Translations under genes and position numbers: made by a program
Shown here: one piece after another, positions 1-10,975 of the stretch
Position numbering within the stretch: the first letter of the stretch is position 1
How the letters are laid out: every line of letters starts with the position of its first letter
The notes under the pieces: generated by a model
The model's input: only the letters and a program-made list of their open reading frames with translations
Database searches by the model: none
Told to the model about the DNA's origin: nothing
From: Strigamia acuminata
Lineage: Eukaryota > Arthropoda > Chilopoda > Geophilomorpha > Linotaeniidae
DNA: 64,000 bases
Direction of reading: 5' to 3'
Assembly: GCA_949358305.1 (NCBI GenBank)
Contig: CASHSZ010000136.1
Span: 241,001-305,000 of the forward strand

Positions 1-1
1 T

Positions 2-2989
2 CACTTCCCGAGCGTGCAAGGCATGAGCAAGAGTGATGCCGCGGTCGGCTTACCATTATTGGATGTCCCGATAACGCAGTGTGATGTCTGCGACTTGGCT
101 AAGAAGAAAGCCATCTCTCACAAGTCATTACCGGGCATAAGATCAAAAGGACCACTGGAACTCCGGCACATGGACGTGTGTGGAGCGTTTTCGACAGAAA
201 CTCTCTCGGGAAATAAGTATTTCCTCACCATCACAGACGACTATTCTCGATATTCTACCGTTTACTTGATGAAAAGAAAAGATGAAGTATTCGATTTATT
301 TCGAAAACACGCGAAGAGGATCGAACGACTATTGGGAAAATCGATTCTGGCCATTCGAACGGATAATGGCATGGAGTTTTGCTCCAATAAATTCGGTGAA
401 TACCTTGAAGAGCAGGGGATCGTCCACGAGCGAACCAACGCGTACACCCCCGCCCAGAACGGCGTTTCTGAGAGACTTAACCAGACTTTGGCGAACGGAA
501 TGCGTGCTCTCATTTACGACGCACAAATGGAGCACAGATTTTGGGGAGAAGCCATCCTGACGTTCAACTATTTGAGAAACAGAATAGCTAAACTTAACTC
601 GGAGAAGACGCCGATGGAGCTGTATTATGGTCGCAAACCGTCACTCCGACATTTGAGGAAATTCGGAAGTCTCTGCTTTGTGCAGAAAAGAGTGCGGGAC
701 GGCAAAATCGACAACAAAGCATTACATGGAATTATGCTTGGCTATTCTCGAGTTACAAAGGGCTACAGAATCTGGTTGCCAGATTTCTCCAAAGTTATTG
801 AGACAAGTGACGTGAAGTTTGTTGAAAGCAAGCGCGGAGTTGAAGGCGTGCTGGGCCTATCTGACAAATACACGACTTTTATTGACAATCTGGATGACAA
901 TTTGGATAACGACAACGATCGTCAGTATTACTCCGACGAGGATGTAAGGCCACCGCTACCTCCGGCGCAACCAATCAAGAAGAAGCAAGAAGAGGAATTA
1001 CCTCAACTGAAATTAAAGTTCAGATTGCCGGAAGAAAAGCTTCGACCAAAACCTAATATACCAGGAGCTGAAGCAGGAGATGAATTGCAAGGCATTTTAC
1101 CACCACCTGGACAAGCACTTGTGAATCCGGTGCCGACAATTCCTCACCTTGTCTGGCGAAAGACTGAGAAAACAAGACCAACTGGACACAAGGATTATGA
1201 GTACACAATCGACGGATACGACAAACCGAAGTTGCGCTCAATACCTGATGTGAAGCGCTACTGTGCCGACCATAACCTACGTGTTCCAGACCACCTTTTT
1301 GAGGACAAAAGGAAGAAGAAACCCGCTGAATCAAATGTGACAACCGATGATATTGATTTGGATGATGTGGATGAGTTAACACTCGACTTCGAAGCAAATC
1401 ATCTCGAAGTCTATATACCGACGCGTTTTGAGCAAATTGCCAGCCTACCAGAGAAAGAAGAATGGAATCAGGCGATGTGCGACGAAATCGACGTGATGCA
1501 CGAACGTGACGTTTGGGAATTGGTCCCGCCACCATCCGACGTTAAATTAGTAGGATCCAAGTGGGTTTACACTGTTAAACAGGATGAAAAAGGAGAAATT
1601 GCACGTTATAAGGCAAGACTTGTGGCGCAGGGTTTTTCTCAAGTCTATGGCGAGTCTTACGAAGAAACCTTTTCGCCTGTGGTGGACTTTTCCATTATTC
1701 GTTTTCTATTTACGCTACTCGTCTGTATGTTAAAGTGGACATACATCCAAGCTGACGTCAAGAGCGCTTATTTATACGCAAAGCTACAAAAAACGGTTTA
1801 CATGCGTCAACCCAAAGGATTCGTTTGCCAGGGCAAAGAGAATTACGTTTGCAAATTACTTTGGGCAATATACGGCTTACATCAGTCCGGAAGAGAATGG
1901 GGCTTGGAACTCGAAGAAACTTTGCTGAAACTTGGTTTACAACACGTAGATTGGTGCAATTGCGTTTACAAGTTCGGGAATGTCGCATATTTAATCGTGT
2001 ACGTTGATGACATCGTAGTTTTCGGCAAACATCACGACGACGCGATAAATGTTCTCAACATGATTAAGACGCATTTCGATCTAGTAATATTGGGACGGAC
2101 AAAGAAACTGTTGGGAGTTGAATTCCACTCGCACAAACAGCTAATGATTTTACATCAAAGGAGTTACATCAACAAGGTGCTGTCGAGATTTGAGAGTCAC
2201 CTAAACTCAGTGAAGATTAGGTCACAACCAATGGTCAAATCAACAATTCTTACGAAGCAACAATGCCCTACCACCATTGAAGACTTCAAAGTCATGGAAA
2301 AGATACCATATCGAAGCCTACTTGGTTCTTTGGCATTCATAGGATCAAGAACGAGACCAGATATGACGTACGCAATCAACATTTTGAGTCAATTCCAGTC
2401 CAATCCCGGATGGGACCATTGGATTGTACTGTTGGAGCTGCTCAGTTATTTAAGGACAACAAAAGACCTCGGACTGATGTTGTTCCCTAACGACAGAATT
2501 GAAGTCATTGGCTACAGTGATTCAGACTACGCCAACAATCGTGATGATCGGATTTCTGTTGGCGGAACCCTCATCACGTTGGGCAACGCGCCCATCTATT
2601 GGAGAACATTTAAACAGCGCAATGTAACACTCTCGACCATGGAGGCGGAATACGTGGCTCTCACAGAAACTGTGAAAGACTATATCTGGATTGTCAGAGT
2701 GTTAAACGAGATCGTTCCTGATTTGGCGAGCAAATTTTATCATCGAGTATTGTGTGATAACATTTCTTCCGTAGACTTTACAAAGTCGAACATCGAAAAT
2801 CGGAAGACGAAACATATTGATGTAAGATACCATTTTATACGCGAACTTGTCAAGAGGGAAAATCTCCAAGTAATTCATGTGGGAACTAAATCAAATTTTG
2901 CTGACATATTCACAAAGTCGGTCGACAAAACCGACTTAACACAATTCTGTAATCGATTTTTGATTAATCTCAATGCCCTAAGCGTTTGA
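2..2989 (+). CDS. pol: Copia Pol (integrase, reverse transcriptase, RNase H), 5'-partial
   Basis: The frame is open from the window edge to TGA at 2987-2989, so this is the C-terminal ~995 residues of a Copia polyprotein. Numbered from the valine codon at 14, the integrase core shows Asp54 (HMDVCG), Asp117 (RTDNG) and Glu153 (SERLN), a canonical D,D35E triad. An acidic/proline linker follows. The reverse transcriptase shows the copia hallmarks KWVYTVK, YKARLVAQGFSQ and YVDD. The RNase H region has SDSDYA, LSTMEAEY and the C-terminal TKHIDVRYHFIRE motif. No stop or frameshift is seen, so the visible part could be functional. The order integrase then RT separates it from the Gypsy elements to its right. 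It would act in cytoplasmic virus-like particles and then integrate cDNA in the nucleus. Confidence 0.93.
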   Translation, partial: HFPSVQGMSKSDAAVGLPLLDVPITQCDVCDLAKKKAISHKSLPGIRSKGPLELRHMDVCGAFSTETLSGNKYFLTITDDYSRYSTVYLMKRKDEVFDLFRKHAKRIERLLGKSILAIRTDNGMEFCSNKFGEYLEEQGIVHERTNAYTPAQNGVSERLNQTLANGMRALIYDAQMEHRFWGEAILTFNYLRNRIAKLNSEKTPMELYYGRKPSLRHLRKFGSLCFVQKRVRDGKIDNKALHGIMLGYSRVTKGYRIWLPDFSKVIETSDVKFVESKRGVEGVLGLSDKYTTFIDNLDDNLDNDNDRQYYSDEDVRPPLPPAQPIKKKQEEELPQLKLKFRLPEEKLRPKPNIPGAEAGDELQGILPPPGQALVNPVPTIPHLVWRKTEKTRPTGHKDYEYTIDGYDKPKLRSIPDVKRYCADHNLRVPDHLFEDKRKKKPAESNVTTDDIDLDDVDELTLDFEANHLEVYIPTRFEQIASLPEKEEWNQAMCDEIDVMHERDVWELVPPPSDVKLVGSKWVYTVKQDEKGEIARYKARLVAQGFSQVYGESYEETFSPVVDFSIIRFLFTLLVCMLKWTYIQADVKSAYLYAKLQKTVYMRQPKGFVCQGKENYVCKLLWAIYGLHQSGREWGLELEETLLKLGLQHVDWCNCVYKFGNVAYLIVYVDDIVVFGKHHDDAINVLNMIKTHFDLVILGRTKKLLGVEFHSHKQLMILHQRSYINKVLSRFESHLNSVKIRSQPMVKSTILTKQQCPTTIEDFKVMEKIPYRSLLGSLAFIGSRTRPDMTYAINILSQFQSNPGWDHWIVLLELLSYLRTTKDLGLMLFPNDRIEVIGYSDSDYANNRDDRISVGGTLITLGNAPIYWRTFKQRNVTLSTMEAEYVALTETVKDYIWIVRVLNEIVPDLASKFYHRVLCDNISSVDFTKSNIENRKTKHIDVRYHFIRELVKRENLQVIHVGTKSNFADIFTKSVDKTDLTQFCNRFLINLNALSV

Positions 2990-3007
2990 TTATACGAGGG
3001 GGCCGAT

Positions 3008-3317
3008 TGTTAGCTTGCTGTGGTAATTTACCTAATTGTATATATCGTATTATCAAGCGCCATTGTTCTCACACTTATTAATGTAATTGTTTACGTTCGC
3101 ATTGCGTTGCATTGCGATCGTTCCAGTGTATTATTTGTATGTCATGCCAACAGGTGGCACTGTATACCTTAGGCGGTCATGTGACTTCAGAATAAACACT
3201 CACTTGACTTTTGGCTTTGAACCACTTAAGATCACGTGTATTTCTTTCCTGCAAAGGAGTTTTTCCACACCACTGCGGTTTTAATTAATCCACACAAGTT
3301 TCCACTAAAACTCAACA
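3008..3317 (+). repeat. 3' LTR of the Copia element
   Basis: The 310-bp segment begins TGTTAGC and ends CTCAACA, giving TGTT...AACA terminal inverted bases. It follows a polypurine stretch (CGAGGGGG, about 2995-3002). It lies between the pol stop and foreign Gypsy coding sequence. The partner LTR is outside the window, so boundaries rest on the termini only. Confidence 0.75.
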
Positions 3318-5660
3318 GGCGTAATGCCTCTACCCGACTTAAACCGGCCGTTCATATTACATACGGACGCCAGCAGAGTTGGGTTAGGAGCCGCGTTGCT
3401 CCAAACTCACGTGCGCGACGGAGTCGAACAAGACCTGCCGTGCATGTTTATAAGTCGCAAACTCCAAGGCGCTGAAAAAAATTACAACGCCACAGAGTTG
3501 GAGTGTTTGGCAGTTGTGTGGGCTATAAGGAAATTCAGAGATTATCTCGAATATACCAAATTTGTAGTCCACACAGATCATCAAGCGTTACAATGGCTGA
3601 TGAAATTAAAGGAGCCAGCCGGTCGACTAGCCAGATGGCAGTTAGAACTGATGGCATGCGACTTGACCATTCAATACAAGCCCGGCAAATATAACGTCGT
3701 GGCTGACGCTCTATCAAGGGCACCAGTGTCAGATCCTATCGACGCTGACGATGATGGCGAGGATGATTCCCGCATCATTTACTGCCCAACGAGTTGTCAC
3801 CGTTGGGATTTAAGGAAAATGAATGAAATTCCTACCGCGTCTCCAGCAGATGTAAAATTCTGTGGATTCTGGACGCGGTTATACCAACCAGCTGCTGACA
3901 ATTACCCAGATGCAAAGAAGGAATTTAAGCTAGAGCGGAGAATAAATGACCCGCTTCTAAGCGCCTTCCACGCTCATGTCGGCAAGCAAATGCGAAGCAA
4001 TCCCCCGACAAGGGAGGAAATAATTATGCAACAAAAATTAGACAAAAAATGTCAGGACAGAGCTAGATTCGTGCTGACAGGAAAATATCCGCCCAACTTA
4101 ACCAGAAGGCAGAAGCGTCGCTATGCACACGAATCCATAGATTACCTATTGGATGACGGCCTTTTGGTGAAACATCACCCAAATCACCAAGATGACTTGA
4201 GTGAATCAGACACCGCAGTAAAGGTAGTAATACCTGCTTCCTTAATCGGTCGCGTGCTGTGGTTGTTACACGGGCACCCGCTTGCGAGCCATGCGGGAGT
4301 AAGCAGAACACTCTATCGTGCTACACAGCTTTTTCACTGGACAGGGATGAAAAAAGATATTGCTCTTTTTGTCCACCAATGTCAGCGATGCCAAGCGTGC
4401 AAGCCGAGGAGTAAATCACCATTCGAAACTATTTTCTTAGGGCCTTACGCGCCTTTTGATTGTTTAAGTGTCGATGTGATGGGCCCAAAACCCGTTACGG
4501 GAAATAAAAATGCGTACATTATCGTAATAATGGACGTGGCGACTCGTTGGCCCGAGTTGTACGCCGTCGCTAGACCTTCAGCAGAGAAAATCGTTGAATG
4601 TATCTACGACGTGGCGTTACGTTACGGATTTCCTCGTAAAATAATATCCGATAACGGACCCCAATTTATCTCGAAAATTTGGGGTAAGTTTTGTAAAAAA
4701 TTCGGGATTGTGGCGTCACATACTTCGACCTACAATCCTAGAACAAATCCCGTTGAGCGACTCAACAGGGATATCAAATATGCATTAAGTATATTCACGG
4801 ACATCCACAATAGGTGGGATGAATACTTGAGGGAGATCGCGTTCAGCATACGAACAACAGTCTCGAGGACGAGAGATTTTTCTCCGGCCTACCTCAACTT
4901 CGCCCGAGAGCTACGAGTGCCTTGGGACCCACGAGTGGCAGAGTCGGTAAATGTGGTGGACCCCGAGAAACCACATGAGTACGTGTATAAATTGGAGCAA
5001 ACAATTTCAAACACATACAAGCATATGATGGCGCACATTTTTAACATGCGCGACCGCATTTTACAAGATAAAAGCGGTGGAAAATTTGTGAATTTCGAGA
5101 TCAATGATTTAGTGTGGAAGGACACACACATCCTCTCAAATGCAGCGAGAGGAATCACCGCCAGCTTGGCCGACAAGAGAGATGGTCCGTATGTGATCAT
5201 CGACAAGCATGGCGGTAACGCGTATAAATTACGTAAGCTCGAGGACAATACCGAGCATAAGTCGATACAAGTACGAGAGTTAACTCCGTACATTCCGGAA
5301 TTCCCGCAAGAACTGTGGGCCAAAGGCCAAGTCAAGTCTAAAACTGACGGCCAAATCGTCGATATGTTCGCTGGCGAGTCGGAAAAAGCACCGCCAAGTG
5401 ACAACGAGGAGTATTTCGACGCCCCTTCACCTCCGGTAAACGAGATAGTTGAATCCGTTCCGGATCCAATTTTGGTCGGGGGGGAAACAGGAGAAACTCC
5501 TGAAACAAACACAAAAAACACGGATAAAAAAAGAAATACACATGAGGAGGTACAGACACAAAAAACAACAAAAAACGTCGTACCTGTCTCGACTCATCAC
5601 CTGCGGCCTCGTAGAAGTAATCCGTTTATAAAAGACGGAAAGGTCGTAGGAAAGGAGTAG
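3318..5660 (+). CDS. pol: Gypsy Pol C-terminal part: RNase H and integrase (5'-truncated by Copia)
   Basis: The first ATG is at 3324, but the frame is already open at the Copia junction, so this is a polyprotein fragment. Numbering from 3324, RNase H residues are Asp15 (ILHTDAS), Glu58/60 (TELECLAVVW) and Asp85 (HTDHQALQW). The integrase has an HHCC zinc-binding region (HGHPLASH, then CQRCQAC). Its catalytic core has SVDVMG, SDNGPQF and PVERLN, a D,D,E set. A GPY/F-like C-terminal region (LADKRDGPYVIIDK) and an acidic, charged tail end at TAG 5658-5660. No internal stops are present. It cannot be expressed as a full Pol from this locus because the reverse transcriptase half is separated by the Copia element. 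Confidence 0.9.
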   Translation, partial: GVMPLPDLNRPFILHTDASRVGLGAALLQTHVRDGVEQDLPCMFISRKLQGAEKNYNATELECLAVVWAIRKFRDYLEYTKFVVHTDHQALQWLMKLKEPAGRLARWQLELMACDLTIQYKPGKYNVVADALSRAPVSDPIDADDDGEDDSRIIYCPTSCHRWDLRKMNEIPTASPADVKFCGFWTRLYQPAADNYPDAKKEFKLERRINDPLLSAFHAHVGKQMRSNPPTREEIIMQQKLDKKCQDRARFVLTGKYPPNLTRRQKRRYAHESIDYLLDDGLLVKHHPNHQDDLSESDTAVKVVIPASLIGRVLWLLHGHPLASHAGVSRTLYRATQLFHWTGMKKDIALFVHQCQRCQACKPRSKSPFETIFLGPYAPFDCLSVDVMGPKPVTGNKNAYIIVIMDVATRWPELYAVARPSAEKIVECIYDVALRYGFPRKIISDNGPQFISKIWGKFCKKFGIVASHTSTYNPRTNPVERLNRDIKYALSIFTDIHNRWDEYLREIAFSIRTTVSRTRDFSPAYLNFARELRVPWDPRVAESVNVVDPEKPHEYVYKLEQTISNTYKHMMAHIFNMRDRILQDKSGGKFVNFEINDLVWKDTHILSNAARGITASLADKRDGPYVIIDKHGGNAYKLRKLEDNTEHKSIQVRELTPYIPEFPQELWAKGQVKSKTDGQIVDMFAGESEKAPPSDNEEYFDAPSPPVNEIVESVPDPILVGGETGETPETNTKNTDKKRNTHEEVQTQKTTKNVVPVSTHHLRPRRSNPFIKDGKVVGKE

Positions 5661-6140
5661 AAAACGTTACGAGTCGATGGCGACGCTGAAAAACAAAAAA
5701 AAAATGACCGATCGACAGCGCTAGCCATCAAAATCCGAGACTCTGAAAAAATTTCGCTAAGTCCAACAAAGCGGATATCGGTCGAATTCACGTCACAAGA
5801 TGGCGTGGAAGCGCGGGACCCGTAGCAAAATTATCGGCACGGGTCGGATACCGCGTGCAAAAGACCCCGTAGCAGCAATCGCGCACGGGAGTGAAAACAA
5901 AGGAGACCCGTAGCGTAACATGCGCACGGGTAGGTGCGCACTAGTCTCAAACACCCGGGTTCTGGAGTATATTACCCAGAATCCATCGCGATTACCTCGT
6001 GTTCACACGGACTTCCGCTTTTCACAGCTGATCGCTTCGCCCGTGCGTGATCCTCGCTTTTAACTTTTTTACCGAGTTTTTGAGATAGTTTTATCATCCT
6101 TTTTCAATCGTGATTGAGCTTTTTGCGCGCGCTCCTCGAC
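5661..6140 (+). other. Non-coding interval between Gypsy pol and the third ORF
   Basis: No coding frame is supported here. The segment contains several short repeats of CCCGTAGC and GCACGGGT (around 5818-5935). It may be leader sequence for the spliced downstream ORF. Confidence 0.4.
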
Positions 6141-9100
6141 ATGGACGAGGAAGAGAACGACGTGCTTGCCATCGAGCACGAGGACGAGGCAAACTGGGAC
6201 CACGATGTAAACCAAGTCCCACCCGATCAGGTAGAAGTCGGCATCGGCACATGAGAATTATTTCCGTGCTGCTGAGGAGGAAATTTTGTTGACTAATACC
6301 TGACATGAGTGCGTTGCACTCGAAATAACGAATAATTGATTATTAACCGCGATCGCTCACACGATCGTATTTTTTTCCTTGTTAATTTGTTTTCGGGATG
6401 CGATCGTGGACTTCATGTCGCCTCGCGTCTCGAAAATTCCTCATGACATGAGTCACGAGCGAGACAATGGGCTCGAGCCATAAATAAGTTTATGACAAGG
6501 GGAGAATATTCTGTAAAGGATATTTTTCTCCACAAGTAATTTGACACATCGAATTGATGCAACTTAACATTCGTACGATGAATTTTTCGGTGTGTTGGAT
6601 AAATTTAATTTGACTTTAACTTTTTTAAAAAAAAAATTAGACAAAGTCCGACTTCGGAATAATTCTTTATTAGATTTATTTATTTATTTAATACAATTTC
6701 GACAAGCGCATTTATTGTGCATTTTTAGTAATAATTTACACCCGACGAATTCTTTTTACGAATGACTGATAATTATTAATTTAATTATTAGTAATGTTCT
6801 AATTAATGTTAGAATTAATTTGAAGTAAAATCTGATGATAAAAAATCCGGATTAAGGGCTCGATTCCGTCTCGCTGTGCGTTTTGGACATGAGACAGATT
6901 TTTTACGTGATGACTTCTCTTTTTCTATCCGACGAGGGACAATTCGTCCTACGTTTGCACCGATAGACAGGAATCGGTCTCGACGGACGGCTGCACGTAT
7001 CAGCAACGTCCCTCGAGACCAACCATTTATCTACGTATTTAATAGTAACTTTTTATTAACTGTTTATTTCTCCATCCTTCCAGATGGCATTACGTAAGAC
7101 ATGGGGACCATTAGACCCCGCTTGCATCGCTCGTGGCGGGATATTTCGAGGCGCGCTGCCCGATTTTTACCGACGATGTTTCGGCGAAGACGCCGACCCT
7201 TGGCGCCTGCGAATACTACATTCCCGATGCATCGCCCGACGTTGGGTACGAGACTGCACACTCCTGGACGCGTTCCCGGAGTCGGTGCGAAACGTCGTCG
7301 CTGCAGAGCTCGCTCGCATCGATGACCCGAAGTCACCAATCTTCCACCCGGCCCTGTCGAGCCAATACTCCGGCAGGCCGGCGGAGGAGCATGTGTTGTT
7401 CGCGTGGCAAGCGGCCGAGACCGAGGAGGCCCGCGAAGAAGTGTATCAACACTACCGCCAGCAGCTAATCGACACTGCGCCGGCGGTTGCAGAGCGGATT
7501 CTGCAAGACGACGGGATGAGCTCCGCCGATATACACCTGTGGTGCGAGCAGATTCGGCAGGGGGAAGTTACGCCACAGTGGCGACCGAGAATGGGGATTC
7601 TCACGTCACAAGCTGAAATGTGGCAACTCCACTATTTGGGAATTCTCGGCCCCAAATATAATTTCCCAAGGAAGCGCAAGCGCTCCAAGGGAACCGGGGG
7701 CAGCGAATCGCGCTCCCCGGGCCGGTCGAAGAAACAGTGCGTCGAAAGGCACTCGACCGTAAACGATGGAGCGGGAACGTCGGCGCAGCCACCGCGCGAC
7801 TCCGCGAATTACACCAGACCAAGGGTGTTTGTCAACCGTCAGATGAAAGACGGTAAGGAGACCCGAGAAGTTTGGATTTCGGGCGACGAAGAGCGAGTCT
7901 CTCGTCCCCGTGTCGGCAGACATCCGCTGACTCACCGTGAGCAGCGGAAACGAGACCGCAAAGAGCGGTATTTCGCTCGCTGCGAGGCGCGGGGAATTCC
8001 CCTTCCCGATCACGCTCTCAAAGCAATAGAAGCGAAGGGGGCGAGAGAAGCACGATCGAAGTCGAGTGGCAGATCTTCCGGGGAGCGTCGCGTCCTAGCG
8101 CCAGACACGCGGGACCTTCGCGAGATCATCACTCAGATGAAACGCAAGAAATTGTCGCGTTTCGACCCCGCGATGCAGTTCGCCCGCAAGATGGGCATCG
8201 TCGAGGATGGTACCGTGATTCCACACGAAGTGGCACGGTGGTTAAGCGAATATGTGAATTCGCGACCCACGGCCGTCGTTCCGCCGACGAGCACCGTCAC
8301 GCCCGCCCCGGCGCCTCAAGTCACGACGACTGAGGCGCAATCGACGCTGCCGCCGCCAGCACAACAGTCTTCGACGTTGCTGTTGCCGACGCAGTCATCG
8401 ACGTCGCAACCGTTGCCGGCACAGCAGTCATTGACGCTGCCGCCGCCGACGCAGCCGCCGCCGCCGCCGCCGATGCCGGGTTCGAGCACTACGCCGGACT
8501 TGGCCGTCGACAACTCGGTAATGTTACCCGTGCACCAGAGCATTGCGCGGGAATGTCATAACGCCCGATTCGGAGAATATTACCCGAGCAAGGCAAGACA
8601 CGACCGCACCGCGATGTGGTATGAACAGCGTGACGAAAACGCACGGCTGGCTCGAGAAGCAGCCAATCCATCGATCGAAGAGCTCTTGGCCTTCGCATTT
8701 GTGATGGAGGACCCGAGGGCCGCCGCCGCTGCTCTGCAGGGCGCCGACGTCACTCAGCGCCATTTCATCGAGTGGGGGATTTCGATGATGCGGCACCACT
8801 CGCGTGCGTTCGCTGCAGACCCTGATCGCAGCAACCCTGTAAATCGGCGCAGTCTACAGCTGGCTTTGACAAAAATCATGGTCCAGTTATTGACCCCCTC
8901 GCTCTTTGGGGTCGGACGACAGGCGATGGCCTGTTGGTCCGTAGTAGACAGAGAGGGTGTGCAGATACCTCGCGCACTCGTTGGGGAATGGAGCGCCATT
9001 CTCCCCAACCCGGCGATGACTCGTTTCGAGCTGACCCGGGACGTGGTGAACCCCGAGTGGGAGGGGTATAAGTTGCGGAGCATGGCCTTCCGCCACGCTG

Positions 9101-9909
9101 TTACCACGTGGGAGTCAACACCGTCAGCGCAGCCACACGCAATGATGGTCACGAGTGAGGAGCCGATGGAGAGCGACGCCGCCTCTTCGACTGCTTCACG
9201 TGGAGCCCCGACTCCACCTCCGCCGCCGCCACCGATGCCACCAGCGGCGGCACCACAGACACCCGTCCTATCGAATGCGGCGGGTAAGCCCAGACGCTTG
9301 TTATGTCGGACGCCACCAACGATGTCCGCCGCTCGCCAGAGCCTGACGCCTCCCGCAGCCCAAGAAGCGCGGGAAGAGACTGTCCAGCAAGCGGTAGTTC
9401 CGAAGAGCGCCAAGCCAGCGAAAGCGGCGAAGCCTCAGACGAACTATTATGAGAAGTTGTGTGACGAGTTCTCTCAGCTGTCGATGACGACGGCGACGCG
9501 CAAATTCATCCTCGCGCAGAGAGATAAGGGGAAATCGGTATTCGTTTGGCTACACAACCAGGTGCGCCAGACCACCGATTTGATCCTCCATCAGCGTTTG
9601 CTGAGGGCCCACCGTGCGCCTCCAACGGCCGCGGAGGCGAACGCGATCCGGCACACCAATTCCGGGTTTTCGGCGTTCATTCCGCGGGTTTGGCTGCATG
9701 AGAGGAGACGTGCCCCGTACGAGCCAGCCGGCGGCCACGAATTGTGCTTTATTTCCGAGCACGAGGACCCCCGCGACCAGACTTCAGCCTTGGTTGGAGA
9801 TCTGGTTTTGCCGCCCGGCGTTGTGCCGCCCGGCGCTGAGCCGCCCGTCCCTGGAGTGAGTTTCGCCCAGGTGATGGATCCAGCGTCGGGTCCCAGCAAG
9901 AAGGATTGA
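6141..9909 (+). CDS. Third ORF of the Gypsy element, two exons, unknown function
   Basis: Exon 1 (6141-6230) encodes 30 acidic residues starting MDEEEND and ends CAG at a GTAGAAGT donor. An 853-nt intron ends in a pyrimidine tract plus TTCCAG at 7083. Exon 2 (7084-9909) continues in the same frame, giving about 971 residues. The protein has a charged N-terminal third, a basic lysine/arginine stretch near exon-2 residues 195-215 (KRKRSKG) that could be a nuclear localisation signal, proline/glutamine-rich linkers (about residues 395-465 and 715-740) and a compact alpha-rich segment between them. No transmembrane segment, zinc knuckle, DTG or env-type signal peptide is visible. Position between pol and LTR is where env lies in errantiviruses, and splicing fits a subgenomic mRNA, but the sequence does not look like an envelope. 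I do not recognise the family. A displaced gag or a captured gene are alternatives. Confidence 0.6.
6231..7083 (+). other. Intron of the third ORF
   Basis: It begins GTAGAAGT and ends CCTTCCAG, with exon 1 (90 nt) and exon 2 joining in phase 0. The interior is AT-rich with many in-frame stops. If instead translation starts directly at ATG 7084, the product would simply lack the 30 acidic residues. Confidence 0.55.
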
Positions 9910-9948
9910 TCGCTCCAGACACCAGCGGTCAGAGCTGGGAGGGGGACG

Positions 9949-10975
9949 TGTGGTGACCCGACTGGGGTGGGGCACGAAGAGTTTCTCTCGTGGCCTACAT
10001 ACGGGTAAAAAGGGGGAGTCGCACGCGCGCCTCCCTTCCCTCAGAGCATTGACTTCCAGTCAATGGACGGGCGTCTGCCCTGGGGGAGTGGGGGAGATTC
10101 GTCTTCTCCACTATTGGGTGGCTTTAGTCACCTGTCACCCCCCGCTTTGTGCAAAGGAATTCGCCTTGCACTGAGCGGGCAGAACCAACACAAAAATCAA
10201 CCAAGATACACGTAAAAGCCAAACGTCCTAAAACGATCAAGCCTAAGTACAAAGACTTCAGGAGTGACCTAGGACAAGGGACTTTCAACGTGAGTACGAT
10301 TGATTTGTGTTAACCTCCGCAGAGTAACCTGCGAAACAAGATTACCACACTATTTTAGCAAGCCAGCTAGAAATAGTAAACCTACTCCAATTTAGCGAGT
10401 TGTGCAGACAAACGGTCGCACAAGCCTAAATTGCAGTAACCACGACGAGCGTTCCCGCCGCTGTGTGTATCGCCGGGAACCACCAAGCGTCCGCCGCTGT
10501 GTGATCGCCGGACACCTACAAAAAACCCTAAACCTAGACAACAGACCAGAAGTAAGACCTTTCAGGCATTCACTCGCGCCCGACCAGCGTGAGCCCGAAG
10601 GACCGAACGAGAAACGTGAGACGAGGACGCCCTTCATTGCCACGCCGGCCCAAGACGACACCACGTTGCCACGCGGACGCCATCTTGGATCCAGAGCGCC
10701 AACAAAGGACGACCTCGACCAGTTTCCCGCCAACTTCACACACCTTACCTTTTACCCTTATTCCTTTACATATTTTATACCTTTTACCTTTACATTCCCG
10801 TATAATAAATACATTTATTATATTTACCATTTTACATTGTTTGCCGTTTCACATTATTTGGGTAACCGCTTGAGCAAAGCGGTATTGCGAGATTAGAGAG
10901 TGACTCATACCACGTATCAGCGACAGACCGAGTTGAGCGCGACAGCGTCTAAGTCATACAAACGAGGGGGAAACA
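9949..10975 (+). repeat. Probable 3' LTR of the Gypsy element carrying the third ORF
   Basis: It starts TGTGGTGACC directly after a polypurine tract and contains an AATAAA-type poly(A) signal (ATAATAAATA near 10801-10810). Only one copy is in the window. The right end is chosen at ...GGGAAACA (10975) because it ends in CA and is otherwise uncertain by tens of bases. Confidence 0.5.

Larger units (their letters stand above)
1..3317 (+). mobile_element. Ty1/Copia LTR retrotransposon, 5' part outside window
   Basis: A copia-type polyprotein (integrase before reverse transcriptase) is followed by a purine tract and one 3' LTR at 3008-3317. The 5' LTR, gag and protease lie left of the window. The LTR ends exactly where an unrelated Gypsy RNase H coding frame begins, so the element appears to have inserted into that older Gypsy pol. 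The host half to the left cannot be seen, so the target duplication (probably starting GGCGT at 3318) cannot be checked. Confidence 0.9.
3318..10975 (+). mobile_element. Ty3/Gypsy element with a third, spliced ORF; 5' part split off by Copia
   Basis: This is the right-hand part of a Gypsy element: the RNase H/integrase end of pol (3318-5660), a non-pol ORF of 971 codons read from two exons (6141-9909), a polypurine tract (GGGAGGGGG, near 9937-9945) and an LTR starting TGTGGTGACC at 9949. Gag, protease and reverse transcriptase would lie beyond the Copia insertion, left of the window. Treating pol, third ORF and LTR as one element is inferred from order and strand. The LTR right end is approximate. 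Confidence 0.6.

Noticed and set aside
8316-9413. Gly- and Cys-rich antisense ORFs within the third Gypsy ORF
   Set aside because: Shadows of GC-rich proline codons on the plus strand; no own start context or splice logic.
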